From a candidate division KSB1 bacterium (GTDB lineage Bacteria > Zhuqueibacterota > Zhuqueibacteria > Zhuqueibacterales > Zhuqueibacteraceae): a DNA stretch of 64,000 nt. The stretch's first letter is position 1. Each line of letters starts with the position of its first letter. A program made the position numbers and the translations under genes. Positions 33,175 through 43,504 of this stretch are shown in pieces. The notes under the pieces were generated by a model. The model was not told the origin of the DNA. It ran no database searches and worked only from the letters and a program-made list of their open reading frames with translations. Location of the stretch: the NCBI GenBank assembly GCA_034506175.1, contig JAPDQB010000009.1, forward strand, positions 62,001 to 126,000, given 5' to 3'.

Positions 33175-35881
33175 ATGAAACATAAAAATATAGTACGGTT
33201 AACCTTCTCAGCATTCATTGCGTTGTTCACGATCTTTGGAAATAGTTCATCTGCTCAAGGGTATGCGTTTGGCGTTCACGCAACTGAACTTCTGAATCTA
33301 CCCCTTCCTACATTCGATCGAGTTGCAAAGATGCTCGATTCAGCTAATGTTCGCTGGGTACGGATTAACCTTGCCTGGATGGATGCAGAACCCACAAAAG
33401 GTCAATGGAATTGGGGAGATTGGGAAACGAGACTTCAAATTTTGCGATCTCATAACCTCGAGATTCTTTGTATTCTGATGAAAGTTCCCTCGTGGGCATC
33501 TTCCGCGCCCACTGGTACAGATCCACTCCTGGTGTCATATTATGTCCCCAAAGACACGCGGGATTGGATTGTGTATGTAGATTCTGTCGCAAATAAATTC
33601 AAAGGCTACATTACACACTGGGAAATCTGGAATGAGCCTGATCTGCTGGGTTTTTGGGCTGGGACGCCCGCACAGTATGCGGAACTTTTGGCCGTCACTT
33701 ACGAGACCATCAAGCGTGCTAACCCCCAAGCCAAGGTCGTGCTGGGCGGTCTAGCTCTTGATGAAAGGCGAGTTCATCCGAATTTCCTGAGCGAAATACT
33801 CTCTGATGCTCGGTACCCTGCTGCCCGGTACTTTGACATCATGAACTTCCACCACTACGGTTCACGAGATGAAGCGCGACGGAGGATTGACGAGGTGCGC
33901 ACTGCCCTGCGTCAGGCAGGCGCTTTAAGCAAACCCACCTGGATCACGGAGACAGGCTATTCGAGCGATCCCTCACAGCAGAATGATCCCAACTATCAGG
34001 GACTGGAGGGCCAGGCGCAGTGGCTTCGCGACATGATCCCCTATTTGCTTCAGCTCGGTGCCGAAAAGGTCTTCTGGTATCGGCTCTACGACTACCCCGC
34101 CGACTTCACCCAAGATGTCGGCGCTCGTTACCACGGCCCGATAGACGATCAGGGCAACCCCAAGCCGGACTACTTTGCCGATAGAGAAATTGTAAAGGCG
34201 GACACTATAGTCATCAAATCTGTGGAAGATACCTTATCCCTCTATGCCAATCCCAGCATGGGCTGGCAAACCTTTCACCGGGCTGCCGACAGGGACGGGA
34301 ATTTGGCCGGTTTGCCCACCACCATGGTGTACCGCCGCTTTGCCTGGCTCGAATTGGAGCCGGAGAACAGGCGGTTTGACTTCTCCCTATTTGACCAATG
34401 GCTTGAATGGGCCAAGCACAACGGCCAGCGGCTAGCGTGGCGCCTGATGGTGGCAGGGTCGGAGAGAACCTCGCCCTCGACTCCGCTTTTGGGCTATGCC
34501 CCCCTCTGGCTCAAGGACATGGGCGTCAGCGGTTACATCTACTACTTTGACGGCAACGAAAACAACCAGCAGGACCCCGATGAACCGGACCTTTGGGTGC
34601 CCGATCTGGCTGACTCGGTGGCCAGATTCTATCACGACCGCCTCGTGGCAGAATTGGGCAAGCGCTACGGTGGACATCCTTACCTGGACCTGTTGGACAT
34701 CGGCTCGGTGGGTCTGTGGGGGGGAGTGGCATTTCTGGCGGGCAATCATCAAGCAGGTCATTGGTAATCCCCCCAGCGGCGGTGTGCGGGGAGGATGGGT
34801 GCCCATGCCCGCTAAAGAGGTGAGAACAAGCATCATCGACACCTGGGCGTCCGCCTTCCCTTCTACCCCGAAGGTGATGCTGATTGGGGATGAAGCGGGA
34901 ATGGCCTACGCCACCGGCGTTCATCGCACCGGCTGGCGTGCGGATTGCTGGGGAGATATGAATTGGCACATGCCGTATTTCTACGATCCCCAGTTGCAAA
35001 GGACAAACGCCACTGAAGCCTGGCGGAATGGTCCCATCGCTTTGGAACCTTGCTGGGAGATGAGTTATTGGCGTGAGAAGGGATGGAACATCTCCTACAT
35101 CTTGGACTGGGCCCTGAATCACCATGCCAGTTATGTTCAAAACAAGAGCCAATTGATCCCTCCAGACTGGCTACCGGAGGTGCAGCGGGCGCTGCGCCGC
35201 ATCGGTTATCGGCTAGTGCTGCGCGAACTCAAACATCCCCAACTCGTGGCCCCGGGCTCCTCATTCCAAATCACTATGACCTGGGAGAATGTAGGTGTTG
35301 CCCCGCCCTATTGGGATTACCATTTGCACGGGCGCCTTAAGCACAGGGACACGGTGTGGATTTCTCCTGCGCTTCTTTCCATCAAGGGCTGGCAGCCAGG
35401 TACTAAAGTAGAAAGCGTGAAGATCTCATTACCGTCAAACCTACCCCCGGGAGAGTACGAACTGGCCTTGGGCATCTTCAGCCCTTACCCGGAACACACC
35501 CATCCAAACTTAAAGTTCGTGAAACTGGCTATACAGACGCCCCCTGACGAGAATGGCTGGTATAGCCTTAGTCGCTTCACCCTTCTGCCTATTTCTTCAG
35601 TTGAAGAACATGAACCTTTTGTTTTTTTATTTAGACACAATTATCCCAATCCTTTCAACCAGACTAGTACCATTCGCTTTTCACTTCTGAAACGCGAGTA
35701 TGTTATGTTGAAAGTGTTTGATATTGTTGGCAGAGAAGTGGCAACGCTGGTGGAGGGTGCGCTGAATGCCGGCGAGCATCATGTCCTCTTCGACGCCGCG
35801 GGCTTGCCCAGCGGTGTGTATTTCTATCAACTCAAGACGCCTTCATTTTCCGAAACCCGCAAAGCGACAGTGATGAAATAA
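33175..35881 (+). CDS. GH39/GH5-like glycosidase with DUF4832-like region and T9SS domain, split by a frameshift
   Basis: Signal peptide at MKHKNIVRLTFSAFIALF. A clan-A type barrel follows: acid/base Glu in THWEIWNEPD (about residue 148) and nucleophile Glu in TWITETGY (about 260). A second barrel-like part of DUF4832 type starts near 34250 (PSMGWQTFHRA, YIYYFDGNENNQQDPDEPD). At a run of seven G (34718-34724) the frame changes: frame one ends at 34767, while LWGEWHFW and everything to 35881 lies in frame two, including TWENVGVAPPYWDYHLHG and the sorting domain (NYPNPFNQTSTIRF). One G fewer restores one ORF. The first 700 bases are AT-richer than the rest. Sequence error or true slip. Confidence 0.65.
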
Positions 35882-35899
35882 TTCAGGGAGGTATCAGCG

Positions 35900-36051
35900 A
35901 TGCGCAAATTGCACTATGAGTGGATGGGAATCTCGCCGCGGGAAAACATGCCGTGACCTTCGCGCCGCGCGATGTGGCGGGGGGAATCTATTTCTACAAA
36001 ATCACTGCGGGCAAATTTTCGCAAACGCGCAAGGCGGTGTTGATGAGGTGA
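35900..36051 (+). pseudogene. deletion scar: start codon joined to a T9SS sorting-domain tail
   Basis: GGGAGG precedes ATG 35900, then MRKLHY is followed directly, in other frames, by DNA coding LAAGKHAVTFAPRDVAGGIY and KITAGKFSQTRKAVLMR, the last two-thirds of a sorting domain. The body of the gene is gone. The ATG frame itself stops after 18 codons. Confidence 0.6.
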
Positions 36052-36735
36052 ATCGTGAAACGGGCGTACGAGTTTAGCCCTCTGAACCAGAGTTGTAATG
36101 CTTTAGCATTGCGGTTGGTGCTGTATGCTGTTTGAATTCTAAAGATCACTGAACACCTCAATGAAGCAAAACCAAAGCTTTGCACTTCGAAGTTTGTTTT
36201 GCTAAATTCTTACACGCCGGCTGCCTGCCTGCAGGAGCCTGCTGCAAGGCAAAAGCTTTCTCACTCCGCAAACTCGGCCGGCAGAAAGCCTGCGCGATAA
36301 AATCTTCGCGATCGTGATAGTGTTCACAGAGTAATCGCGCATGTCGGGTTCAACACCCGAGAATGATGAAAATAAAGGTTTGTCGTGTCGCCTTCAGGCG
36401 TTCAACTTTTGTCGGAAGCCCGACGCCTAAAGGCGAAACGACGAACTTTACGAACTTATTTTCAGAGGAATTGTCATGTACGTTTGCACACCCAGCACGA
36501 TGAAAATGTAGCGCAGACATCTTGTCTGCATGCAGGCTGGAAGCCGCTATGGCATTTTCGTGGTAATTGCCCATGCCCGGGTGCGGCACCCGATAATGAT
36601 GAAAATAAACGTTTGTCGTGTCGCCTTCAGGCGTTCAACTTTTGTCGGGAGCCCGACGCCTAAAGGCGTAACGACGAACTTATTTTCAGAGGATACTTTA
36701 ACCAAGCAGCCAGAAACTCGCACCGAGATGAAGAG
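36052..36735. repeat. 684-base repeat array between genes
   Basis: Holds in order: a long palindromic element (36062-36214) matching 26848-26997; a GCCGGCTGCCTGCCTGCAGG unit; two CGCCTTCAGGCG-type units (36376-36445, 36613-36690, both with GTTCAACTTTTGTCGG); and between them a copy of the CACGATGAAAATG palindrome (36496-36563). No coding frame looks real. Confidence 0.7.
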
Positions 36736-37392
36736 ATGAATACGCTGTACAGCAAGACGGCTATGCCGCTTGCGTCAGCAGAAAAAAAATTGCTCGACAG
36801 CAGCGATGACGAAGTCGAACGCCTGCTGGCAGGCGCGCGGGCAAACTCTCCCGAGGCCAAGAATCAACTTTTGACCTGGGCCTACCTCACTGCCCACCAA
36901 TATTTTCATCGGAATCTGCCGCGGGAAAGTGCCCTTGCCGCGGAGGACGCTGAGGATTTGACCTCGGCTTTCTTTTTGGAGTTCGAGCGGGCTTTGCCGC
37001 GCTTGCAAAGCGCCACCCGTTACACCCGCCACGTCTTGAAAAGAAATTTGCGACGACATTTGAGGCGTCAAAAAATGCGGCGGCTGCGCGAGATTTTGAT
37101 GGGCGGCGACGAGCTCAAAATCAAGGCGGAGACAGTGGCCGCCGAATCCGCGCCGCCCTGGCGGAATTGGACGGACGAGCAATTTTTGCAATACCAGACC
37201 GTGCTGCTTGCGCTACGCAGCGCCGACGAAGTGACGCGACAAATCATCCAATTCCGTTTGCAGGAGCCACCATTGGAGCATAAAGAAATTGCCGATCGTT
37301 TGGGAATGGCGGAAACGGCCATCCGCATGCGCGTGGCGCGTTTCTATGCCCTAGTTCGCAAAAAATATGAAAAAATCCGTTACTTTGATTGA
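36736..37392 (+). CDS. RNA polymerase sigma-70 family (ECF-like) factor
   Basis: 218 residues. Region 2 is around residues 35-125 (AEDAEDLTSAFFLEFERAL for the core-binding helix, TRYTRHVLKRNLRRHLRRQ for -10 recognition). Region 4 is around 150-210, with the helix-turn-helix HKEIADRLGMAETAIRMRV and VARFYALVRKKY. No anti-sigma zinc-finger gene follows; instead a membrane protein starts 153 bases downstream, separated by a palindromic repeat. It probably controls a local regulon that includes the membrane and CHAT proteins (inference). Confidence 0.8.
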   Translation: MNTLYSKTAMPLASAEKKLLDSSDDEVERLLAGARANSPEAKNQLLTWAYLTAHQYFHRNLPRESALAAEDAEDLTSAFFLEFERALPRLQSATRYTRHVLKRNLRRHLRRQKMRRLREILMGGDELKIKAETVAAESAPPWRNWTDEQFLQYQTVLLALRSADEVTRQIIQFRLQEPPLEHKEIADRLGMAETAIRMRVARFYALVRKKYEKIRYFD

Positions 37393-37424
37393 AGCCTGTT
37401 CCCTATATAAGTGAGAAGCGGTCA

Positions 37425-37512
37425 CGGACTCGTACGAATTTAGCGATCTGAACGGCGTGCAATGATTTATCATTGCAAAGCTCTGACTTCACATGGCTAA
37501 ATACTTACACGG
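37425..37512. repeat. palindromic element with GTACGAATTTAGC arms
   Basis: CGTACGAATTTAGCGATCTG at the left and CATGGCTAAATACTTACACG at the right are imperfect inverted arms around a small AATGATTTATCATT hairpin. Relatives at 26848, 36062 and 42155. Confidence 0.6.
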
Positions 37513-37545
37513 ACGCTTACTCGAAACCTGCGCGAAGGGAGAAAA

Positions 37546-38352
37546 ATGTTTTGGAAAAACCAAGACCAGCTTACGGTCCCAACCGTCGATCAATATCTGC
37601 GGCTTGCGCACGCGCCGCCGGATGAAGCCTTGCTGCGCCGCTATTTCGCCGCCTGTAAAGGCGAACATATTGAATTGCCTTTAACCGAAATCGAACGCCG
37701 CTGGGTGACGGTGAATCTCGACGCCAATCCGGTTTGGCAGCAGAAATGGCAGGAGTTGGAAGAGGAATTGGGAAAGACGGTGGACTGGCGCCTCCATGCG
37801 CTCTTTCCGCAAGCAAAGGGCAAACCTGAATTTCGATTTCATCTCCCTGGTATCGGCGGGATCTTCGAGCTTTCGCCACCGGCGTGGGCATTCCGCCTGG
37901 CTGTCGCGGTCATGATTGTCCTGGTCTTGTATGGCGCGTTGTGGGTGGCTGGGAAAACGAGGTTGCCAGAAACCCATCAGCTTGCCTCGATCAGCGAATA
38001 TCGAGATGAGCTGGCAGCAGGCGTAAGAGGCGGAAGCGCGGCGAGCAGTCGTGAATTTTCCGCCGGCGCTGTTGCCCTGCTGGCAGCTCCCCGCCATTGG
38101 CTGGGTTTGTTTCCGCGTTACGATTCGGCTCAGGTGGATTCGGCGATTACGCATTTTCAGCGTGCTTTCGACGCCACAAACGATCCCTTTCAACGGGCGG
38201 AAATCGCCTTCTTTTTGGCAAAAGCTCATTTGATGAAAGGTGATGCGCGCCCTGCTGAATATTGGTTGAATCAGGTGCTGGCACAAAACGTGGCGGATTA
38301 TCGGGAGGAGGCAACGACTTTGCTGCAAAAATTGACGAGGCGAAGGAAATAA
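37546..38352 (+). CDS. single-span membrane protein with TPR-like C-terminus
   Basis: 268 residues. A soluble N-terminal part of about 120 residues (VDQYLRLAHAPPDEALLRRY) is followed by one membrane helix (LAVAVMIVLVLYGALWVAG). The C-terminal part (DSAITHFQRAFDATNDPFQ, AEIAFFLAKAHLMKGDARPA, AEYWLNQVLAQN) reads as two to three TPR-like helix pairs. The layout, after a sigma factor and near a CHAT protein, suggests an anti-sigma or signalling partner, but no known anti-sigma motif is present. It ends with basic KLTRRRK. Confidence 0.55.
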   Translation: MFWKNQDQLTVPTVDQYLRLAHAPPDEALLRRYFAACKGEHIELPLTEIERRWVTVNLDANPVWQQKWQELEEELGKTVDWRLHALFPQAKGKPEFRFHLPGIGGIFELSPPAWAFRLAVAVMIVLVLYGALWVAGKTRLPETHQLASISEYRDELAAGVRGGSAASSREFSAGAVALLAAPRHWLGLFPRYDSAQVDSAITHFQRAFDATNDPFQRAEIAFFLAKAHLMKGDARPAEYWLNQVLAQNVADYREEATTLLQKLTRRRK

Positions 38353-38374
38353 CGAATTGCCATCCTGCCACAGT

Positions 38375-38520
38375 CTTGAGTGGAAGACGTAGCGCCGTCA
38401 TCCTGACTGCACGCAAAATGTCTGCGCTACGTTCCCGACCCACGACCGCGAAGATTTTGTCGCGCAAGCTTCCAGCTTGCCTTCGTTTGCAGATTGGAAG
38501 TCGGCGCTACGAATTACCAT
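38375..38520. repeat. imperfect GTAGCGC-type repeat units
   Basis: GACGTAGCGCCGTCATCCTG, TGTCTGCGCTACG, CGCAAGCTTCCAGCTTGC and GTCGGCGCTACG are partial, rearranged units of the intergenic palindrome family. They fill the space before the small coiled-coil gene. Confidence 0.5.
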
Positions 38521-38583
38521 ATTATTTGCTTGACTATGGAAGAAAAAATTGTAAAATTATAAAACCATTTTATGGAGTTGTTT

Positions 38584-38862
38584 ATGCCGGTGTTAACCGT
38601 CAAAAGACCATTACGAGAAAAACTGGGAAACGAGGCCACCGACGCTTTGGTCGATCTGATCAACCAAGCCCAAGCCGAACAAACGAATAGCATCTTAAAG
38701 TTCGTTGAAGAAAAGTTCGAACGGCGACTTTCCGAAGAGATTTCAAAATTGGAAACAAAAATTTCCGAAACCAGAGCCGACTTGATCAAATGGATGGTTA
38801 TTTTTTGGGTCGGCCAGGTCGCGGTCATTTTGGGAATATTGTTCGCTTTTTTCAAAAAGTGA
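38584..38862 (+). CDS. LA_3696-like small coiled-coil membrane protein
   Basis: 92 residues. Start ATG 38584 is chosen over 38572 because GGAG at 38574-38577 is correctly spaced for it and the family begins MPVLTVKRPLREKL. A helical coiled-coil part (LINQAQAEQTNSILKFVEEK, RRLSEEISKLETKI) leads to one C-terminal membrane helix (MVIFWVGQVAVILGILFAFF). This DUF1640-like small family is recurrent and of unknown function, often present in several copies per genome. Confidence 0.7.
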   Translation: MPVLTVKRPLREKLGNEATDALVDLINQAQAEQTNSILKFVEEKFERRLSEEISKLETKISETRADLIKWMVIFWVGQVAVILGILFAFFKK

Positions 38863-39017
38863 AAACGTCCAACCCGGACGAGCTGGAACCAATTAGGAAA
38901 AGGCTTTTTGTATCCGGATTTTACGAATCGTCCGGATCAAAAAATAATGGCTTGCCTCCGGGCGATTCGGTAATCCGGATACCGCTCTAAAATATTTTTC
39001 TGGCATAGATTCAACTT

Positions 39018-39050
39018 TAAAGTGACTGAAGGCGTCACTACGAACGCTTA
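39018..39050. repeat. short CTGAAGGCGTCACTACGAA repeat
   Basis: A half-unit of the CGCCTTCAGGCG family between two convergent genes. The 138 bases from 38863 to 39000 hold nothing else recognised. Confidence 0.4.
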
Positions 39051-42000
39051 CTTCCCAATCAACACAAACGGCGCCCAATAGTAGGGCCTGGCATATTTGA
39101 CCTCGTGTTCGATCATTCGCAGCTTGGCCTCCCGCAGCGCCGCAGCTTTGCTTTTCCCCTCCAGCATGTTCTGATAAAAAGCGATCATCAAATTCGCTGT
39201 GCTCACATCGTTCACCTGCCACAACGACACCAGCAGGTTGGTAGCGCCCGCATAAAGAAAGCCGCGCGTCAATCCGATCAATCCCTCGCCTCTCGCTAAT
39301 TTGCCCAAGCCCGTCTCGCACGCGCTCAGCACCGCCAAATCCGCATTCAAATTCAAATTGTAGATTTCCCCGAGATAAAGAATGCCGTCTTCTTCGGGCG
39401 AATCGTTTTGCGCCAGTATCAGTCCCGACAATTGGGGTTTGGACTCATTCACCAGGCCATGGGTGGCAAAATGCACATAGCGATAACTGTCCAGCGGGCT
39501 CGATTTCAAATTGGCCTCATTGGCGCGACGCTCCCATAGCACTTGCGTTTTATTCCCGAACCAGCGCTCGAAAAAGCCCGCTTTTTTCTCGAACAGGTCT
39601 TGCACGCCCTGCACTTCATCTCTGGTGGCGGGGAGAAAGCCCATTTCCAGGGAGCGCGTCGAATCGACGGTTCGTTGCGCCGCGAGGAATTCCGTGCTGC
39701 GGCTGTTGCTGGGCAGCCCGCCTGGGAAAATCGGCGCGTAAGCCAGATAATCGCGATCAACGATGCCGCGCCGGCGCTTTTGCATCTCCCATAACAGCGT
39801 GGCGGAATAGGCATAGCTGATCGCATGCTTTTTCAGCACGAATGGCAGCGCACGATAATCCTTAATACCTGCCGAATCCACCGTGTCCGTTAGCAAGGTT
39901 TCAAACGGAATATGGCTGAGCAACCCGTCCGGAACCATGATCAGATTTTGGCGGTCGAGGGCATGTTTGATCGGATCCAGAAGGGTTTGATAAAGCCAAT
40001 GGCCGGTGCGTAGGTATTGCGCATAATTCTGCTCGACGATGGCTGCCCGAAGCTCCCTCACCCGGTGCTCCAATAGCGAATCTCTGGACGCACTTTTTAA
40101 ATCCAAATGATTATTGGTGAGCGCAAAGAGGTAAAGCGAATCCTGCCCGACGAAATATTCAACCAGCGCGGTGCGCTCATCCAAAAGCTGTTCTTGCAGC
40201 TCTCGCGCGGTAGCGATTCGGTTTTGATATTTTAGATTGAAATAATCGGGATGATTCTTTTCGTGCTGCGCCAGCAGGGTTTCATATTCGCGTTTCAGGT
40301 CAAATAACCTGCTCTGCCACGAAAGCACTTTCGTGCTGTCGGCGGCTTTGCCTTTTGATTCCTCTTCGAGGACGCTTTTCTCGTAGAAAGCCAAATCGGC
40401 GCGCAGACGGCGCTCCTTTTCCAAAAGGCTGTCCGGGATGCCGGCAAACTTTTTGGCCTTGGCTTCGGCAAGCGCCTCCAACAAGATGCCGGCGCGACTT
40501 TTTTCGGCAAAGTGCCAGGCCTGCTCCAGGTGTTGTGGATCGCCGGTGGCGACATAAAGGGCGTGAGCGATCCGTATTGCTTGTTCATAAGTCTGCGTGG
40601 ATTTCTCGGCGAGAAAAAGCTTGGCGCCTTCGACCTTGTAGCCGCGGCGAATCTGGTCAATCAAATCCACCGCGAGTTGGCAGGTGGACAACGCGGTTTG
40701 CAAATCGTCGAGTGCATGGGATGCAGCTGCCGCGCGCTTCGCCAATGCCTTCGCCTTTTTGTGCAACGACTCCAGCAGTTTCTCCTCCGATAGGACGTGT
40801 TGTAGCGAAGGGTTGGCCGTGATCGCAGGATCGGCAAAATCGCGCGCATTCGCCTGCAGGGCTTGTTGATAGCTTACCAATGCTGCGGCATACTCGCCCT
40901 TCTCAAAATGCACATCGCCGATGAGATTGTAGATCTCCGCCAAGTCCGGGTGATGCTGGCCCCAAACGCCCTTCATAATTGCTAGCGCCTTCTGATAATG
41001 CTGCAAAGCCTTTTCGTAGTTGCCTTTCCTGGCATAAACCAACCCCAGATTGCCGTAACAGTGCGACACCGCGCGACTATTTTCCCCCAGCAACGATAAT
41101 CTGATGTCCAATGCCTTTCGATGATATTCCAGCGCCTCGACATACTCGCCCATTTCCAGATACGTATTGCCCAAGTTGTTATATCTTTCTGCGACGGCAA
41201 GATGGCGCTCACCCAATTGCTCCGTGATTAGCTCCAATGATTTCCGGCTGAACTCCAGAGCGCGGTCATAATCGCCTTGCTGATGATAAATCAGTCCAAG
41301 GTTGCGATGCAGATTGGCGGTGGGCAAGCGCATGGATTTGTCGCCCCCAAAGGCCTCCCAGATCGCCATCGTTTTCAAATAATATTCCAGCGCGAGATCA
41401 TACTCACCCCGGTGGAAATGCAAACTTCCAAAATAAAAGTAGAGAGAACCAGTTTCCCGGCTTTTGAGCTCTTTATCAATGGCCTGCCTGGCCACCAGCG
41501 CATTTTGCAACGATTGCAAGGCCTGGTCATAATAACCCTTACCCGAGTACATCATGCTGATCCTGGTATGGGTATCGGCAATTTTTCCCAGCTTTGACTC
41601 ATCCGCATTGGCCTGCAAGTATGGAAAGCGCTTTTTGAAAATAAAAGATTGCCTGGTCGTTATCATCTTTGATATGAGATAAAGTCCCGAGAATCTCGTA
41701 GACCGAAGCCAGAACAGGATGATCTTCACCGAGCCGCTGCAAGCCGATTTCCAAAGCGTGCGAAAGCTTTTGGCTTGCCTGGTCAAAGGAGCCGATTCGC
41801 ATTAATGTTCTTGCCATTTCCGCATACGCGCGCACGTAGCCTTCCCAATTTTGATCGGCCTCGAAAAACCTGCTTGCCTTCTCGAAATAAGTTATTGCAC
41901 TGTCATACCGGCTGTTTTTGAAAAACTCTTCGGCGTGGGCAAAGATTTGATCCGCGAGGGAGCTGTCGGCCAGCGCAGTTGGGCTTGGCTGCGAAACGCC

Positions 42001-42123
42001 AACAGAAGGTTTGTTGACAGGAGCTGTTTTGGAGGGTTGGCGCTCCCGCGAACAGGAACAGAAAAAGAATAAGATGGCAGCTAAAACCACCTCTTTGCAA
42101 AATGCTGATTTGTGGTGCCTCAT
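39048..42123 (-). CDS. TPR-repeat lipoprotein with C-terminal CHAT (caspase-like) protease domain, frameshifted
   Basis: Reading down from 42123: a lipoprotein signal (VLAAILFFFCSCSRE), then TPR units. At about 41610-41622 one extra base splits the frame: the first part ends ALSILAGQCG, the rest goes on as LQANADESKLGKIADTHTRI. About ten TPRs follow (YDQALQSLQNALVARQ; YDRALEFSRKSLELI; YVEALEYHRKALDI; YEKALQHYQKALAIM). The CHAT domain has the His of VHFATHGLVNES and the Cys of LAVLSACETGLGKL, then GLTRGFLYAGATNLLVSLW. CHAT proteins are caspase-like peptidases; the TPRs would recognise a partner. About 1025 residues when joined. It faces the sigma-factor genes. Confidence 0.8.
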
Positions 42124-42154
42124 GATAGCTTTGGTGTAGAGTTTTTCTTGAATA

Positions 42155-42290
42155 AGTATGAATTAGCGGTCTGAATCGGAAAACTGAAGTTTTGCACTCC
42201 GAGTTCAGGTGGCTAAATTCGTACCTCGAATATAACTTTCGTAGCAGACCCTTCAGGGTCGGAGCGCCTAAAGGCACTACGACGGAACTT
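42155..42290. repeat. two palindromic elements side by side
   Basis: 42155-42237: arms GTATGAATTAGCGGTCTGAA and TTCAGGTGGCTAAATTCGTA around TGAAGTTTTGCACTCC; the clearest copy of the GTACGAATTTAGC family. 42238-42290: TCGTAGCAGACCCTTCAGGG with GCCTAAAGGCACTACGACG of the CTTCAGG family. Confidence 0.65.
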
Positions 42291-42445
42291 CATTTTCATT
42301 ATTCATTTACCCTCACAAAAAGATAATAGGTTTTCTCTTATGGCACAAGGGTAAAATTTTTTTGAAAATCCCCGTTACAAAACCAGAAATGGATTCCCTA
42401 TACAAGAGGAAAAAACCGAAAAACTCTTTGACGCGGAGGTTTCAC

Positions 42446-43390
42446 ATGCCAACAGTAAATGTATTTTGGAGTCTGGCGGTAGTGAGCGGCTGGGCACTCA
42501 TCCTTGCCACCACCGTCACCGGACAAAATTACCCACCTGCCATCGAATACGCCTCGCTTTTGGATCTGCGCTTCTACGAACAGACCGGCGGCTTTCTGGT
42601 GGAAAACCTGCAACTGGTTTTTCCACCTCAACAGGAGCAGAAGCTGGAGTTCGTCATTGCTCGTGCCACGGGCGAGGCCGTGGCAATCGTGCCGTTGCGC
42701 AAGGAACGACTGGGTGAGAATTTTCCTGCTTTTGCACGCCTCCAACCCAGTGGCCATCCTGGCAATGTTCAGGTGGGACAGGCCGGCGATTTCGTGATGA
42801 GCGTGAAAGCCAACGGCCAAACTCTGACGACGCTGCCGTTCACGCTGCGCGCTGAAGGCAGTGATGATCCTTTCAACCCTAAAAAAACTTTTGTGCTGGA
42901 TGGGCCGTGGCGCTCGCTGGCCTATCTCTTCGTGCCGGTGGATGAGGCCGAAAGTCCGCTCTCCTTCAGATGGTGGATGAGCGGACAAGAACTGCCGGCG
43001 GACATGAAACAGGCGACCTGCACCGTGCATCTGATGCGCGGCACCCAGGAAATATGCGGGAGCCGCACCAAGGTCGTTCTCGATGCTTCCAATAAACTTT
43101 GGGCATCCAGGGTTATTGACTTCTATCTTGAAAAAGAAAGAAAGATTCTCACCCTGGCGATGCTTACCGCTCAGGATGGCGATTATCGGATCGTGTTCAA
43201 GGCCAAAGACAAGGTCATCAAATCCTACGCCGTGCCGGTGAAAGGCGGCAAAGTACAGCGATTGAAGCGCTGCGATTTGAGCTTCCAGCCACATACCGAT
43301 TTCATCTCGCCGCGGCTGGTGGACACCTTGAGTGGCTCGAGCTCGAGATACAAGATGGTGGAGGCATTTTGGGTGGAAGCTGGAAAATAG
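42446..43390 (+). CDS. secreted protein of unknown function
   Basis: 314 residues; GGAGG at about 42435 fits ATG 42446. Signal peptide (VFWSLAVVSGWALILATTVTG). The body is beta-rich (EYASLLDLRFYEQTGGF, KLEFVIARATGEAVAIVPL, YRIVFKAKDKVIKSY) and looks like two or three Ig- or jelly-roll-like domains. No catalytic motif and no sorting domain. It starts 320 bases from the divergent CHAT gene, with repeats between, so the two promoters may share this space. Confidence 0.5.
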   Translation: MPTVNVFWSLAVVSGWALILATTVTGQNYPPAIEYASLLDLRFYEQTGGFLVENLQLVFPPQQEQKLEFVIARATGEAVAIVPLRKERLGENFPAFARLQPSGHPGNVQVGQAGDFVMSVKANGQTLTTLPFTLRAEGSDDPFNPKKTFVLDGPWRSLAYLFVPVDEAESPLSFRWWMSGQELPADMKQATCTVHLMRGTQEICGSRTKVVLDASNKLWASRVIDFYLEKERKILTLAMLTAQDGDYRIVFKAKDKVIKSYAVPVKGGKVQRLKRCDLSFQPHTDFISPRLVDTLSGSSSRYKMVEAFWVEAGK

Positions 43391-43504
43391 TGAAATAGTA
43401 TACTGAGGGTACCACGTATCATCGACCCCAAATTTTAGCAGACGTGGGAGGAGATCATCCCACCCGCCAATTATTCTAATCAATAAGCATAAGGAGAATG
43501 AATC

